Notes: generated by a model from the sequence alone, not told the origin. DNA of 64,000 bases from Basidiobolus meristosporus CBS 931.73 (GCA_002104905.1 MCFE01000031.1:154346-218345); one strand, 5' to 3'; positions 11,820-24,300 are shown, numbered from the stretch's first letter. A program made the numbers and translations.

Positions 11820-12792
11820 ATGTCAGACCAAGAAAACCCCACCTCCAGCGATGTCAATGGAGTTGAACCTGCTCAAGAGACCCCCGAAAACAACGTCGAC
11901 GTCGACGTCGCCGATGTAGACGAAGTACAGTTCGATTAACTCGCTCGCCAACGCCCACCAGAACGTGTCTAATGCAATCTTGATTTTTCTTAGGAACTAG
12001 AGGCGATGAAGCAACGTGTTCAAGAAATGGAGCAGGAGGCTGCTAAGCTAAGAGAAATGCAGGCCCAAGTCGAGCAAGAAATGAACATGAACGCCTCCTC
12101 TGGTAAAGAAGTCTTCAGTTTGAGTTTGATTCTGCACATCTAACGACGCGATCTACTTGCATCCTTTCAGAGGATCAGGAAACTCTCGATTCTCGCTCAA
12201 TCTATGTTGGGAACGTAAGCGGATCCAGGGTTGTTTATTTATTGGTGATGCGCTTTTAGCTAAACACCTTCATGGTATTTAGGTTGACTATGGCTCCACT
12301 CCTGAAGAACTTCAAGCACATTTTCAGTCATGCGGCACCATCAACCGTATTACTATTATTTGTGATAAATGGAGCGGTCATCCCAAGGGGTATAGTGTGG
12401 CATATTTTAGACTGGAAAATTCGATCATCCATTAATATCAAATTTACTTAGTTATGCCTACATCGAGTTCGCTGATAACTCTTCAGTCACTAATGCAATG
12501 GTGCTAAACGAGTCACTGTTCCGAGGCCGTTTACTTAAGGTATGTGAACCTTACACTCGGTTAGCTGATCCCAGCTTGCTCATTGTACATAAATCAGGTT
12601 ACGCCGAAGCGAACCAACATCCCAGGTATGACTCGTGGTCGAGGTCGCGGTAGAGGATTCCGAGGCGGATTTAGAGGAGGCCGTGCCATGCATAGGTTTG
12701 TACATGGAATGCATACTGGACTTTGGTGATCGCCACTAACCACGCTTCTGCGGGCATCCAGGGGACGTCGCGGCTATTTCTCTCCTTATTAG
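11820..12792 (+). CDS. PABPN1: Nuclear poly(A)-binding protein (PABPN1/Pab2 family)
   Basis: Exons 11820-11924, 11994-12102, 12171-12214, 12283-12389, 12452-12539, 12598-12695 and 12762-12792 give 193 aa. Layout: acidic N-terminus ([15 protein letters not shown]); a coiled-coil helix about residues 36-70 ([19 protein letters not shown]); one RRM about 80-160 with RNP2 SIYVGNVDY and RNP1 KGYAYIEF; then an RG-rich tail ([13 protein letters not shown]) ending RRGYFSPY. This order is that of PABPN1/Pab2, which binds nuclear poly(A) tails and controls their length and nuclear RNA turnover. The tail is the usual site of arginine methylation. The last exon is 31 nt and restores the family's conserved SPY ending. 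Confidence 0.95.
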
Positions 12793-13512
12793 GTACATTT
12801 GGTGTGGTTTCTGTGATTGCTTTTTGGAGAATATCAGCTCTCAAAATTGGTCCTTTCATTCAATATTTTCCTATATATATACTATTTAAAAATCCGGATA
12901 TTTTCCCAATATTTTTGCAACATTTAAAGAATATTTTAGACCACCAATGTTTGTTGTTCAGTTGTGTCAAAGGGGAGAGATGAACAGAAAGAAATGAGTA
13001 AAAACGCCAAGATTGACAAGTCCCAAGAAACCATGGGTTTGATAGATATTCGTCAAGATCGATTGTATATACACTCGCAATAAATCCCATCAATCAAGTT
13101 CAACATCCATGCAAGCCAGGTGGCATCTCACCTTAGATTGGGTCGCTTCCACTGGGATCGTTTTAGCCAGCTCAGCAATTATCGATCAACAATCTCTAAT
13201 TTTCTTTACTTGGAAATCGTTTTTCAAGCTGGTCGTGTGTTACTTAAACAGGCTTTATTGGAAGAGTTTCAAACGGGAAATACCTTTCCAGGCTGTTTAT
13301 GAGAAATTCCCTTATTCCAAAATGCCATATAGGGTAAGCTTGTAGAAGAATTACCAGTAAAGGAACCTGGATGTTTTAAAAGAACGAAATCGCTGTTTAT
13401 AGTCAACCCAACATCTAATTCTCTACGTATAAAAGCCTGCAGCAGGTGAAGGGCAAAGCCATTTTAGTGACCCCTCAAAGACCCTTCTAAGTGTTGTAAA
13501 TACTAAACAAAC
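12793..13512. promoter_or_regulatory. Intergenic region between PABPN1 and ureF
   Basis: About 720 bp, AT-rich near 12870-12950. An open frame at 13109-13345 encodes a hydrophobic 78-aa peptide but shows no family resemblance or codon bias, so it is not called. The promoter of the UreF gene must lie in the right half. Confidence 0.45.
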
Positions 13513-14303
13513 ATGAGTATCTTCACCGCCAACTCACAACACGAAAACTGGCTCTTGTGGATGATGGCTGATTCTGCCTTGCCAACTGGTGGTTTCGTAG
13601 CTTCCTCTGGTCTTGAAGCCTCCGTCCAAGCTGGTTATGTCCATAACGAGGAGACCCTCCTGAAATTCATTTCTTCGAGTGTACATAATTACGCACTCTC
13701 TACCCTTCCTTTCGTTACCAAGGCATATGAGATTTCCCAGTCTGAAAGTACCGATGATGAGAAGGTGGAGCAGCTCATCAAGCTTGACGATTTCTATGAG
13801 GCTTCCACTTCCAATGCCATCACCAAAAGAGCCTCCAAAGCCCAAGGAACGGCCATGTTGATGTTGTTGAGCAAGAGTTTCGGACAACTTTCCAAATCTG
13901 TGGTGGGGACCAAGCTGAAGCTACAAGTCAGATTGGGAAGAATTGGTGGTCATCTTCCTGTCTGTTTTGGTATGGCTTGTCAGCACTTGAACGTCAGTCT
14001 GAGTAAGTTGGAAGCATTTTCTTTGTCAGCGAAACCCAACAAACTAACCCTCCTCTTCTAGGCAATACCCAGGAACTTTTCCTATTCTTGTTCGTACGCG
14101 CCATCATCTCTGCTGCCGTACGTCTCAACCTGGTTGGCCCATACTACGCTCAAACCCTTTTGGCTCAATGCCAGGAATTCACGGAAGAAGCCTGGAAGCT
14201 TGGCCGTGATGTTCAACCAGAAGATGCCGCACAGTCTTCACCATTATTAGATATCATTCAAGGAACCCATGACCACCTTTACTCTAGAATCTTCAACAGT
14301 TAG
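13513..14303 (+). CDS. ureF: Urease accessory protein UreF
   Basis: Exons 13513-14002 and 14062-14303 give 243 aa, the usual length of UreF. The segment WMMADSALPTGGFVASSGLE near the N-terminus is the UreF signature. RIGGHLPVCFGMAC and LFLFLFVRAIISAAVRLNLVGPYYAQ form the conserved C-terminal helices. UreF works with UreD/UreH and the GTPase UreG to carbamylate and load nickel into apo-urease. Urease itself and the partners are not in this window, so this is a lone accessory gene, as usual in fungi where they are dispersed. The single 59-nt intron (GTAAGT...CTAG) sits inside the conserved helix region and splicing restores SNTQELF. Confidence 0.95.
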
Positions 14304-14810
14304 ATTAATGTTATCATACATGCCCTTCCAAGGAGGGATTTACGTAATTCGCTAATTGTATGTTATTAGAATTCGAGTACATATGTGTCTTTATCCAAAA
14401 CGTTTATTAAAGTTATCAACTGAACATTCGAGGTACATGATAATACCAACCGTTCTCTAAGCCTAAACCGCAAGCATCTAGCTAACCCCCTAGAGAAGAA
14501 ACTAGCCATATCGTCATATGAACCGGTCTCAGATACAGCATCCTACCATGTTGGCGAATGGCTCAGATCTGTAGTGGCAACCATGACACATTTGCCATAA
14601 TTGGAATTTTTCAAATTTCCCGTGTTGGGAATATTCTACTTGAAGCAACCTACGACGATCTAGTTAGAAATTCCATTGTTTTCGGATTTCCAAAATGATG
14701 GATATAGAAGGGAAGCTTTACCAGCAGATAGATGAGAATTGTGAGACCTTGTGGGTTCTATGAAGAACAGGGAAATGGGATGGGCTTTATTGAAAGTTGA
14801 AACTCAGCAG
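14304..14810. other. Convergent intergenic region between ureF and the ABC transporter
   Basis: A 507-bp stretch holding the two convergent 3' ends. A TTATTAAAGTTATC-like polyadenylation region lies near 14404. No gene is seen. Confidence 0.45.
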
Positions 14811-17370
14811 CTACAGCTCTACTAGATCCCGCGAGTTGCAAGCCAGATCAATTTCGAATCCCCCATAGCCATCAAATACCAAGGCGTTATGGTGATACTT
14901 TTGTAAAGCTGTGTTATGGCTAACGGTGACACATGTGATCCAAGATCCTGGCATCTACGGAACAAGCGTTCTTCAGTTTTCGCATCTAGGGAGCTGGTAG
15001 CCTCATCAAGAACTGAAGGGAACATGGTTGGTCAAATGTTGGTCTGGGGATAAGGTAGAATGTCACTTACTAGCAAACCGAGGCCTCCAGTAAAACAGCC
15101 GCGCAAAAGATAGGCGCTGTTGCTGTCCGGGCGATAAGAGTTTGTCCCAATTTTGGCCAAAGTCTTTATCAAATCCAAGACTCTCCTCGAGGCCACTGAG
15201 GTCGACCTCTTTCAGTAGATTGCGAGCCTCACCATCGTCAACTACGTTTTCAGGAAATTTAGTGAATTTAGATCATTGAGTTATCCAGCGCATAACCTAC
15301 TTGATACTAGTCTTCCGTCAGGATGGCCAGGATACACCATCTGATCCTTCAAAGTTCCAAACGAGAGGTAAGGAATTTGAGGTAGGAACAACACATCCCG
15401 GGCATTCGTTAGCGGCGGTGTTGATATATGTCCTATGAGATTGTGTTCAATGCAAAATACAAAAGCCAAACCTGCCGAGAAATCATAAATACCCTCACTA
15501 CATGGCCACAGGCCACAAATCATTCTCAGTAGGGAGGTTTTCCCGCATCCGTTTGGACCGGTAATAAAGAGGCTCTCACCCTGGTGAACTTCGAAACTCA
15601 ATCCTGATAGAAAAGCGTCAGTCGACGAATGTTTGTATCGTGTCTACCAACGAAAATACCTGAATATAATTGCTTTCCAGCGGGTGTCGTGCAGTTGACA
15701 TTTTTCAAAACGATCGAGTCGGAGTTGCGTCTAAGGATTGCATCGTCAGCAAATGCCAACAACTGGTCAACAGAAGTAAATGCTCACTCGAGGGTTTCAT
15801 GGTAAGGATACTCGATATTTCGGTTTTCAAGCTCATTGTCGATATCGTTCATTACTTCAAACATCTGGCCAATACGCGCGGTGTAGCCAGCTAAATCAGT
15901 AAATCTCTTTGCTTGTTGTACGACGAGGGTGAATTTGTAGTTGAGATACATGATGAGAAAAGCGTTCTAAACAATAAGATTGTCAGCATGAAGACTGTTT
16001 CAACCAAGAGATTGATGTAGCATTACCTTGCTGATTAATGCGCTTAGATCGGCATTGTCTATGGAATCGTATTTGTGGGTAATGAATATGGGTATAGCGA
16101 TGACGATATAGCTCAGAATGGTGCCAAAGTATGAGTACAGCTGAGTGCCACCTTTGGAAATTACAAAGTTAGAGTCATGCTGAGGCCTAGAGGCTATGCT
16201 AGAAAACCTACTATCCAGGAAAAACTGTTTCCTGACGATTTTCAGTTGACAACGTATCAACGATGAAAGGGATTGATCCATATGCTTCTTCTCTTGGTTT
16301 TCACCTCCGTAGAAAGCGATGGACTCGGCCATGGTTCTTGCACGGACGTGCATGTATCTGATCGGATATCTTAGTACGCTAGGTCTTTGCCGCAACGCGG
16401 TAACCGTGTTTACCTATAGTTTCCTTCATAATTCTCTTTCAAGTAGATGAATTTGACGATTGGGTCGATCAGACACTTGTTGGCAATGGAGCTAATTACA
16501 AAATAAGAATAGACAGCGAGCGGGCCCACAAATCCAGAGATTGACCAGCACTTGTAGGTATAATATACAATCATGAATGGCGTGATGATCGTATTCTGGG
16601 CTATCTCACTCATTTCAAAGGCGAACTTGTCTACGTCCTGTGTAATCCGTTGATCACTACCAAGCATGTCAGTGACACTTCAAGAAGAGCAAATCCATGC
16701 GATACTTACGGGTTATCAACACGCTCGTCGCTAATTAGCTTGTAAAATATCGATGGCTGTATATATTTGTTCTGCAGTGTTCTCGATAAGAGCTGGCGGA
16801 CTTTGACTTGGAAGCAGTTTCCAACGAATATCATGCTACTCTTTCCCTATTTGTGTGAATAGCTGTAAGATACCTGGTCTGCTCTGCTTCAGTGAAGCTA
16901 TAGTTTTGGCTTACCAATGCTGAAAAGGTTAGCAGACACCCTGAGTACATCAGGAGTACAAGGAAGCCACCGTAATCACGCTTGCCGAGTTTCTCGTAAT
17001 AATGGCTGGTGAGAGTACCCGTGAAATAAACCACCACTTCATTCAGAGTACTGACTATCAGCAGCCCAAGGAACAGGCTGGTGGTTATGTTTGGGCGTGG
17101 GAAAGAGAAAATGATTCGTAGGATTTTCTTGAAGCGCCTGAAAAATTGCTTGTTGATTTTGGGCCTATTTTCTTTCATGTCGTCCTCCAGTTTGTTATCT
17201 TCCGGCCTGTGTCTAGAGCTTGTTCGTAGAGTAAATATGGGCAAAAGTTTTTATGAGAATTCCTCGACTTACTTCGACCGGTTTTGTTGATACCCGTGGT
17301 CTTCGTCGATATCCATGCTTTCGAAACCAGTCGTTGCTGAGCTCTGTAAAGGTTGATATGCAGCAACCAT
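14811..17370 (-). pseudogene. ABCD4: ABCD-family half ABC transporter, closest to ABCD4, with an apparent 1-base frameshift near its C-terminus
   Basis: Twelve exons (17370-17273, 17212-16915, 16846-16710, 16656-16414, 16357-16212, 16151-16027, 15966-15788, 15730-15660, 15603-15472, 15432-15301, 15241-15071, 15012-14811) encode about 644 aa. A six-helix membrane domain comes first, with SDQRITQDVDKF and SYIVIAIPIFITHK typical of ABCD4. The ATPase follows: Walker [10 protein letters not shown], signature LSPGQQQRLSFARL, Walker B ILDEATSSLDA. ABCD4 acts in lysosomal cobalamin export in animals; other ABCD proteins are peroxisomal. In the last exon the frame shifts by one base near 14940 (a GG pair where GGG would restore ITCVTVSHNTALQKYHH). 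As written the protein loses the H-loop and ends differently. It may be a consensus error, since all eleven upstream junctions are intact. Confidence 0.85.
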
Positions 17371-17820
17371 ATTTGTCTGCGACTGCTGTCCGATATAAAC
17401 TGAAGTAGCAGGGGAGCACGTTATACGAACAGATTACTCACTATTGGTGTGGAAAAGTTGATATAAATTTGGTGAAACTGCTGAATCTGAAAGGTGGAAT
17501 AAGTGAAAACCGTTGGGATATATAACAGAAATCTACAATTTAAGCCAAGATCCATTCAAATAGCCACCATAAGGGTATATATACATATATACTGCCTTCC
17601 CCCTCAATAGGAAGGAGCTTGAATTATTCCACCATTTGACAATTCACCACACGTGTGTTGATTAGGTTGAGACAACGGTGGAAATCTACCAAGGAACAAT
17701 CTGGAACAGTTGGATTGCTTGCCATAAAAATGGTCTAATGAAGGGACAAGGCAGGATGTGTCAAAATAAGACTTTCACTTTATTGTGCTCATGAAAGAAT
17801 ACAGTTCTCGAACGTGCAAG
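17371..17820. promoter_or_regulatory. Promoter side of the ABC transporter gene and 3' end of RPL23
   Basis: A 450-bp region with AT-rich blocks (TATATACATATATAC at about 17577). The ABC transporter reading frame stays open for a short way upstream of 17370 but has no further ATG. No other gene is seen. Confidence 0.4.
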
Positions 17821-18347
17821 TTAAACAACGGTACCAGAACTGGAGGCAATTCTGGGCCAGAGATCGGCGCATTCCTTACCAACAGGACCAGTAATGGCGG
17901 AGCCCTTCATTTCACCCTTGGGGTTAACGATGACACCAGCGTTATCTTCGAAGTAGAGGAAGACACCATCGCGTCTGCGCCAGGCCTTGCGTTGACGGAT
18001 GACAACGGCGGGCATAACCTTCTTACGAAGATCGGGCTTACCCTTCTTGACGGTGGCCATGACCATGTCTCCAACACCAGCAGCAGGAAGACGGTTCAAT
18101 CTACCCTTGATGCCGGTGACGGCAATAATGTAAAGGTTCTTGGCTCCAGAGTTATCGGCACAGTTGATGACGGCACCAACTGGGAGACCGAGAGACATAC
18201 GGAATTTGTTACCAGCAGCTCCTCCGCGTCCTTTGATACATAGGTAGGGTTAGTACATGACGCTGGGAATCTATTTATGCGTTGATTCATCCATCAACAT
18301 GTCGGATAGGATGCATGATGCAAAGACTACATACCGCGCTTAGACAT
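17821..18347 (-). CDS. RPL23: 60S ribosomal protein uL14 (RPL23)
   Basis: Exons 18347-18335 and 18230-17821 give exactly 140 aa, the invariant length of eukaryotic uL14. The sequence starts [20 protein letters not shown] and contains [19 protein letters not shown], the [19 protein letters not shown] block and [19 protein letters not shown]. It binds 23S-like rRNA at the subunit interface. The first exon encodes only four codons plus one base (MSKR), the common intron position for ribosomal protein genes. An internal Met (MSLGL) is not the start because it would drop the conserved N-terminus. Confidence 0.98.
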
Positions 18348-18737
18348 ATTGATACGATAGGTGGTGGAAAAAGAAGGAAGCTCCTACTCCATGGCCGTCA
18401 TTTTGTTCTTGTGTGGATCCAACCCTCAAAAATTTCCACTAGTCACGGGACAGAAATTTTTTTCGTTTGGTCGCATTAGATGGTCGAAATTTTTGATTTA
18501 TCACGATCCAGTCACTTCACTCGGTGCATGGAACATGGGATATTGTGAGTTGATACAGTAAGGTAGGGTGGTAGGATAGCAAGATAATGTTAGAGTTAGG
18601 ACTGTAGCGTAGGGTATTGGGTGCGAGTTGGGTGCGAGTTCATGGATTTTATTGTAGACTGATGATATCTATTGCATGCAGTTGGTTCATTACAGAGATG
18701 TGAGAAGGGGATTAATCAGCAACATGATTAAACTTGT
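18348..18737. promoter_or_regulatory. RPL23 promoter and 3' end of the PDHX-like gene
   Basis: A 390-bp region upstream of the ribosomal protein gene. It contains a short direct repeat, GGGTGCGAGTT twice at about 18618 and 18630. No gene is seen. Confidence 0.45.
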
Positions 18738-20493
18738 TTACAAAATCATATTGATTGGGTTTTCCATGTAAAACTTGAACTTGTTCAAGAAGTCGCCAGC
18801 AATAGCTGCGTCAACAACACGGTCGTCGATGCTGAGGTTAACGGTCATGACTTGTCTGGTCTTCAGGTTGCCGTTAACTGGGGTATTGTAGGAGAACTTG
18901 GACTCACCAGAGAGATAATCAAATACATCTGGCTCGGCAACTGGCTCAACAGCGGCAACCTCGCTAGGTGTAATGAAGCTTTCATCTTCGATCACCTCGA
19001 TCTTGGTACCTCCGACGGCCATAATACAGGCCTGGGGTGGGTTAATGATGGCAGAGAATTGGCCAATTCCGAACATACCAAGGTTGGAGATACTGAAGGA
19101 ACCACCTTGGTATTCATTAGGCATCAACTTGCCAGCACGTGCCTTAGCTGCCAATTCTTTGACGGTCTTGGAAATGTCGGTCAAGCCGCGCTGGTCGGCA
19201 TTCTTGACGATGGGTGTAATAAGACCAGTTGGGGTAGCAACAGCAATGGAGATGTCGACGGAGTCGATGCTCTCGCCGGCTTCCTTGGCTGGGTTATAAC
19301 GAACATTAAGTTCAGGAACATCTCTCAAGGCAAGAGAGGTTGCGCGAACAATAAAGTCGTTGACAGATACGCTGATCTGATTATTCTCCTTCAATGTGCG
19401 TCTCAGCTTGTTGATCTCATCAACAACAATCTCTCTGGCTACGTATGAGTGGGGAACAGTGGATTTGGATTCAGAAAGGCGGGAGGCGATAATACGACGC
19501 ATGGTAGTAACGGGAATATCTTCATACTCGGCAGAAGAGCTGGGAGCTGGGGTTTGAGGAGCGTTAGAAGTGGCTGCTGAAGCCTTGGATTCGGCCTTAG
19601 GGGCTGGTGCACTCTTGATGAGACCAAGGTAGCCCAAGACATCTCCTTTAAGGATGCGTCCCTTGGGTCCAGTGGCAGGAACTTTGTTGATATCATCAAT
19701 CTTGTTGTTGCGAACAAGATGGGCAACAGCGGGACTAAGATAGTTATCACGATCAGCAGAGGCGGTGGCTGGGGTGCTAGCAGGGGCTAGATCGTTCAAG
19801 TATAGTGAATTAGAATCAAATCAAGTGAGCCGAGTCTAAAAACAATGTACCTTCACTTTGGACCGCGGGTTGCTCGGGGGCAGGTGTGGACGCAGGAGTA
19901 GCATCAGCAGGAACCTCAATGCTGCTGATATCGTCACCCTCCTCAGCCAGCAAAGCAATCAAGGAGTTGACAGCGACACCTTTAGTGCCGTTGGGAACCT
20001 ATTCCGAGCAATATCACTGTTCAGCAAACTCGCGAGGTTTAAAGCAACTCTTGGTAGTAACACGTACGATAATCTTGGCTAGAACACCGTCATCCTGGGC
20101 TTCAATTTCCATTTGAGCTTTGTCGGTTTCAATCTCAAGAATAATATCACCAGCTTCCAATTTATCGCCTGTAAGCAAGACAACATTCACGTGTTATCAC
20201 CCATTTCCGAGAAAGAGAGATAGCTTTTAAGCAAACCTTCGTTCTTCTTCCAGCTGGTAATGGTACCCTCAGTCATGGTGGGGGAAAGGGCTGGCATAAG
20301 CAACTTTGATACCGCATTACTAACTGACGAGTTGTGGAAGCCTATAAGAAGCGGTGGGGGAATAGTTAACGAAAGTGGTTGAGGAGGGGAAGCGTCTAAC
20401 TAGATTAGCACTATGGCACATACCACGTCTAAGAGCATTTCTGGGTACACCAGAGTTCAAAGAGCGGAAAACACCAGAACGAATACTGAACAT
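18738..20493 (-). CDS. PDHX: Pyruvate dehydrogenase protein X-like (E3-binding protein), an E2 paralogue lacking the catalytic histidine
   Basis: Exons 20493-20424, 20341-20237, 20168-20068, 19998-19851 and 19786-18738 give 490 aa. A mitochondrial presequence ([15 protein letters not shown]) is followed by a single lipoyl domain (about 35-115, [13 protein letters not shown], lipoyl Lys75 in ETDKA). A Pro/Ala linker leads to an E3-binding domain ([18 protein letters not shown]...[11 protein letters not shown]), then a full E2-type acyltransferase fold. At the active site, canonical DHRVxDG reads DDRVVDA (Asp463 for His, Ala468 for Gly), so acetyltransfer is not expected. One lipoyl domain, E3BD and a dead core are the layout of metazoan PDHX, which anchors dihydrolipoamide dehydrogenase in the complex. 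Yeast Pdx1 lacks an intact core domain. A catalytic E2 must be encoded elsewhere. Confidence 0.9.
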
Positions 20494-21384
20494 ATTGAGG
20501 AGGAAGCAAGAAAAGGCACTACTCGATCAAGCCAGGACGATTTTTTATTTCGAATAGATCCTCTACGAGGAAGCACCACAAGATAATCAAAATGGTTGGT
20601 CGCACTATATCTGTGATGTTGTCGTGTCTAGTCTACCCCACATCAACCGCCGCCATGATCTTATTTTTTTACCCAGCGGTGGTCAATTGGTGCCTTCAGC
20701 CTTTGAAAATCAATCCAGAAATGGAAATTAAATGGCAAAGTAATGGTTGATAACCGAAAGAATACCCACCGAGCCACAATTCAGTCAGAATTTCAAATCA
20801 TTCTCTGTGATTATCTGCCTCACAAAGGCCGAGCTGTTCCGAATAAGTAGTTTGATTCCTGTGGCTTGAGGGGGGATTTCGGATCTTGTGATGAAGCAAT
20901 ATAATCTAGGGAAAGATATTGGATTAAACCGCTTTGTGTTTAAACCGGGGTTTAAGTGTTTAGGATTAGGGTTAGGGGTTCTTTGCATGAATTGATCTTC
21001 TGGAATGCTTGGTTATTGGAGGTTTTCTGCATGAATTGATCTTCTGGAATGCTTGGTTGTTATGTGAGCTAGTTCAAGCTCAAGGCTATGGAGTTGGCTT
21101 CGTCGTGGTGTTGCACAAATTAGTGTCAAAAAACGTCTACGAGTAAATACATGCCAATCATCTTATTTCTTAATAATTCTTAATGATAAAGGCAGTCCCT
21201 CCTGAGTTTGCTACTGGATTTCTACTCGTAAGATTGAAACTTTCTATAATGAGCTAACTATGAGCTGACATGAATCAAATCAGGGAGGGCAGCATCAACT
21301 CCCTGAATAGGATAATACCAACACACTTTATTCAACCCAGCTATCTTCTTTCACTTGACCTCCACTCAACCATATTTATTAAGA
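20494..21384. promoter_or_regulatory. Divergent promoter region between PDHX-like gene and HOOK
   Basis: An 891-bp gap between two divergent start codons. It includes a telomere-like motif GGATTAGGGTTAGGGG (about 20962-20978) and a perfect 31-bp direct repeat listed separately. No gene is supported. Confidence 0.5.
20984..21058. repeat. 31-bp direct repeat in the PDHX/HOOK promoter
   Basis: The unit beginning TGCATGAATTGATCTTCTGG occurs at 20984-21014 and again, apparently without mismatch, at 21028-21058, separated by 13 bp. It lies just next to the TTAGGG-like motif. Confidence 0.85.
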
Positions 21385-24300
21385 ATGGACTTGGAGTCCA
21401 ACGCCGCTGGAATCATAGAATGGGTATGTTCTCACCGTCATCTAAATAACCTGTAGTCTTACATGTATCTTTCGCAGGTTAATACTTTCGGCTCTATTAC
21501 TCGTAAAGCTGAAACAATTGCCGATTTTTCTGATGGGATTCTCCTATGGGAGGTACTCGCTGAAATGTATGCTGTACTTCCAGGCTATTGCTTCTTCTCA
21601 CTACATGACCGGTTACTTATGCTTTGTTGAACGAACAGCGATCCTCAGTGGTTTAAACTCATTCGGTCTGCTGACGTTGGAGACAACTGGGTTCTAAAAT
21701 TCAATAACCTCAAAAAGCTATACAAATTAATTACCCGATACTACGAAGAAATCCTGGGCCACTCCTCAGACTTACTAGATGCACCCAACCTTACCTCCAT
21801 CGCCAAAGACGGGGAAATAAACGAAACCTTGAAGCTGGCTTCACTCATCGTTGCTTTGGCGGTCCAGTGCGAAAGCAACGCAATCTACATCGAGAAAATC
21901 CAATCTCTTACCCAGGAGGCTCAGCATGCTTTGATGTTGGCCATTGAACAGGTCATAGTTCTTTTTTGAATCGGGTCTGTTGACCACCGGCCACTAAACC
22001 GTTCTCTCGATAGGTCATGAGCAAACTTGGTGACGAACAAGCTGTGGAGAAAGTTGAGAATCCTCAGCTTATTGCGTAAGTAGTATTTGCGTGAAGTGAA
22101 GGTGGTGCGAGTTAACATGGTTGTGCCCGTATGTAGGGACCAGCAGATCCTTGAATTGGAGGCCGATAGGGCTCGTGTGATAAACGAGCATGAGGAGCTT
22201 AAGCATAACTACAACGAATTAATGGAGGACCATAAGCAGCTTGAGTACAAGATTGTCGGTATTCATTGGGATCTTTACGCAACTATTATTTATTCACATC
22301 CCTTATGATATTAGGAGGATTTAACGACCGAGAAATCCGACCTAACGAACAGACTACGGGATTTGGAGCAAGTAGTTGCGAGGGCTGACCAAACTGGCAA
22401 AGCAGATTTCTTGATGAGAACCGAAATTGACAATCTGAAGCAAGACTTGTATGGCTTTCTTAGTGACAGTCTAGATTGATTGAGTGCACCATACTTACTT
22501 CGTTCACTTCAGGGAACGGGCTGAGACTCAACGTCACGAGGCCGAGATGCTCTCCAGTCAACAGGAAGGCCTAATCAACGACCTTAACCGCAAGGTTCGC
22601 TTTTCTCAAAAACAATGGCATTCATGATTTCAGACTAACTTGTCAATCAGCTTGAGGATATTTCCAAGAAAGCCGATGAGGCGACAAAATTGAAGGATCA
22701 GTTGCAGGAATATAAGCACGCTGCTGAGAAGCTTCAAAAGACAGAGAATGTGATTGAGAAGTACAAAAAGAAGCTGGAAGAAAGCACCGATCTCCGCAAG
22801 CAAGTTAAGGTATGGGGCGTGGTAAAGCTGGGTTCGGGGCTCTGATATATACTAATGAGCCTATTAGACTCTGGAGGATCAAAACAAACAGTTGGTTGAG
22901 AGAAATCATCACATCGAAGAGGAGTATCGTAAAGTCAGCCAATTCAAGGCGTTAATGGATTCCTACAAAGATCAGATTGCGAATCTAGAAAGCAAAAACA
23001 ATCTTTTGGTGATCGAGAAAAACAAGCTGGAGTTTGAATTTGGAAAGCTCAAAGAGCAGTACGATATGCTTGAACTAGAGCGAAATAGCGACAACGAGCA
23101 ACTCCAAGTTCTTGAAGATCGCCTTCGTGAACTGGAGCTTGGCGGTAATTGTTTGTGAATAGTTTGCTGTACTCCTTGGTTTTAACGTTTAGTTCCCCAG
23201 GTGGAGGACTCGGTCTTGAGCTTAACAGAGCTCATAATGGAGATGGAGATTCTGAAGTTCCCAGCCAAGGTCTCAGTGAGGCGCTGGCGGAGTCTAGTGC
23301 CACAGAGCTGCAAGTATAGTACCGACTCCTTACTAACCGATAGTTGATAATAACTGGTGCATTTTTTCCAGGAAGCTCAAAGTAATGCGCCTGGAACGGG
23401 AAGTGCAGGCAATGCACCAGACAAGAAACGACCCTGGAAACGCCCAGCAAATAATTTTGTTGGAAAACCTATTGGAGGATTCCAACAGAATGAAAGGCAA
23501 ATTCGAGCAAGTATGTCACAGAATTCAGGCTTTTCGTTTACCAGCGTCCATACTAACCTGGCATTTTAGGACTATCTCAAAGCGCATCAGCAAAACCTTG
23601 TTCTTGAAAACGAAGTAGAGATGCTGAGAGCTGCTGCCTCCGGTGAAGATCCTGATCGGTATGACACAAGCTGAACCACCACTACAGACATCAGTAAGAT
23701 GCTGACACATTCCTGCATCTAGTGCCGCCAGCGATTTCGCCCTCACCCTGCGAATGAGACTGAATGATTCTGAGAAGGAGCTCTCTGAAGCGAAGGAGAA
23801 GCTTGCCGCAGCAGAGGCGAAGCTTGCAAGTGTTGAGAAAGAGCTGGTGATTTGTAAATCCGATCGTATCCTTTACACTACGAACCAGTGGTTTCACCAT
23901 CCAACCTGCATTCCTTGTTGTCCTTGATCGTATTTCACAGTGAACTTGGTCGGAAAAGACAAACTAGACGCTCTGGCGGCCATTCGCGAAGAGGCAGGTG
24001 CCGAGATCAACAAGCTTCAAAAAGAATACGATAGCTTGGTTAGTCGCAACCGCGAGCTCGACGCCGAAAACAAAAAGCAGATGCTCCAGATCAATGAGCT
24101 CCTCATCGAAAAGGATTCAGTTCAAACGCAGAACATCCAAAGCAAAGACATCTTGCTTGAAAAAGAGCGAATCAACAGGTATTGCTGAATTAGCCCGTCT
24201 CCAATTCTCCCTGCTGACTGATTACTGGGTTCCAAGTGAACTAAAGGCAACGCTTGCAGCATTGGAGAGTAAGAACAAGACAGGCGATGCGGAGCCTCTC

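Noticed and set aside
13109-13345. 78-aa open frame upstream of ureF
   Set aside because: Hydrophobic, no family resemblance, no codon bias or splice support; likely chance.
14935-14970. An intron to explain the ABCD4 frameshift (GTAGATGCCAG, 11 nt)
   Set aside because: Far too short to be spliced and would delete conserved residues; a single missing base explains it better.
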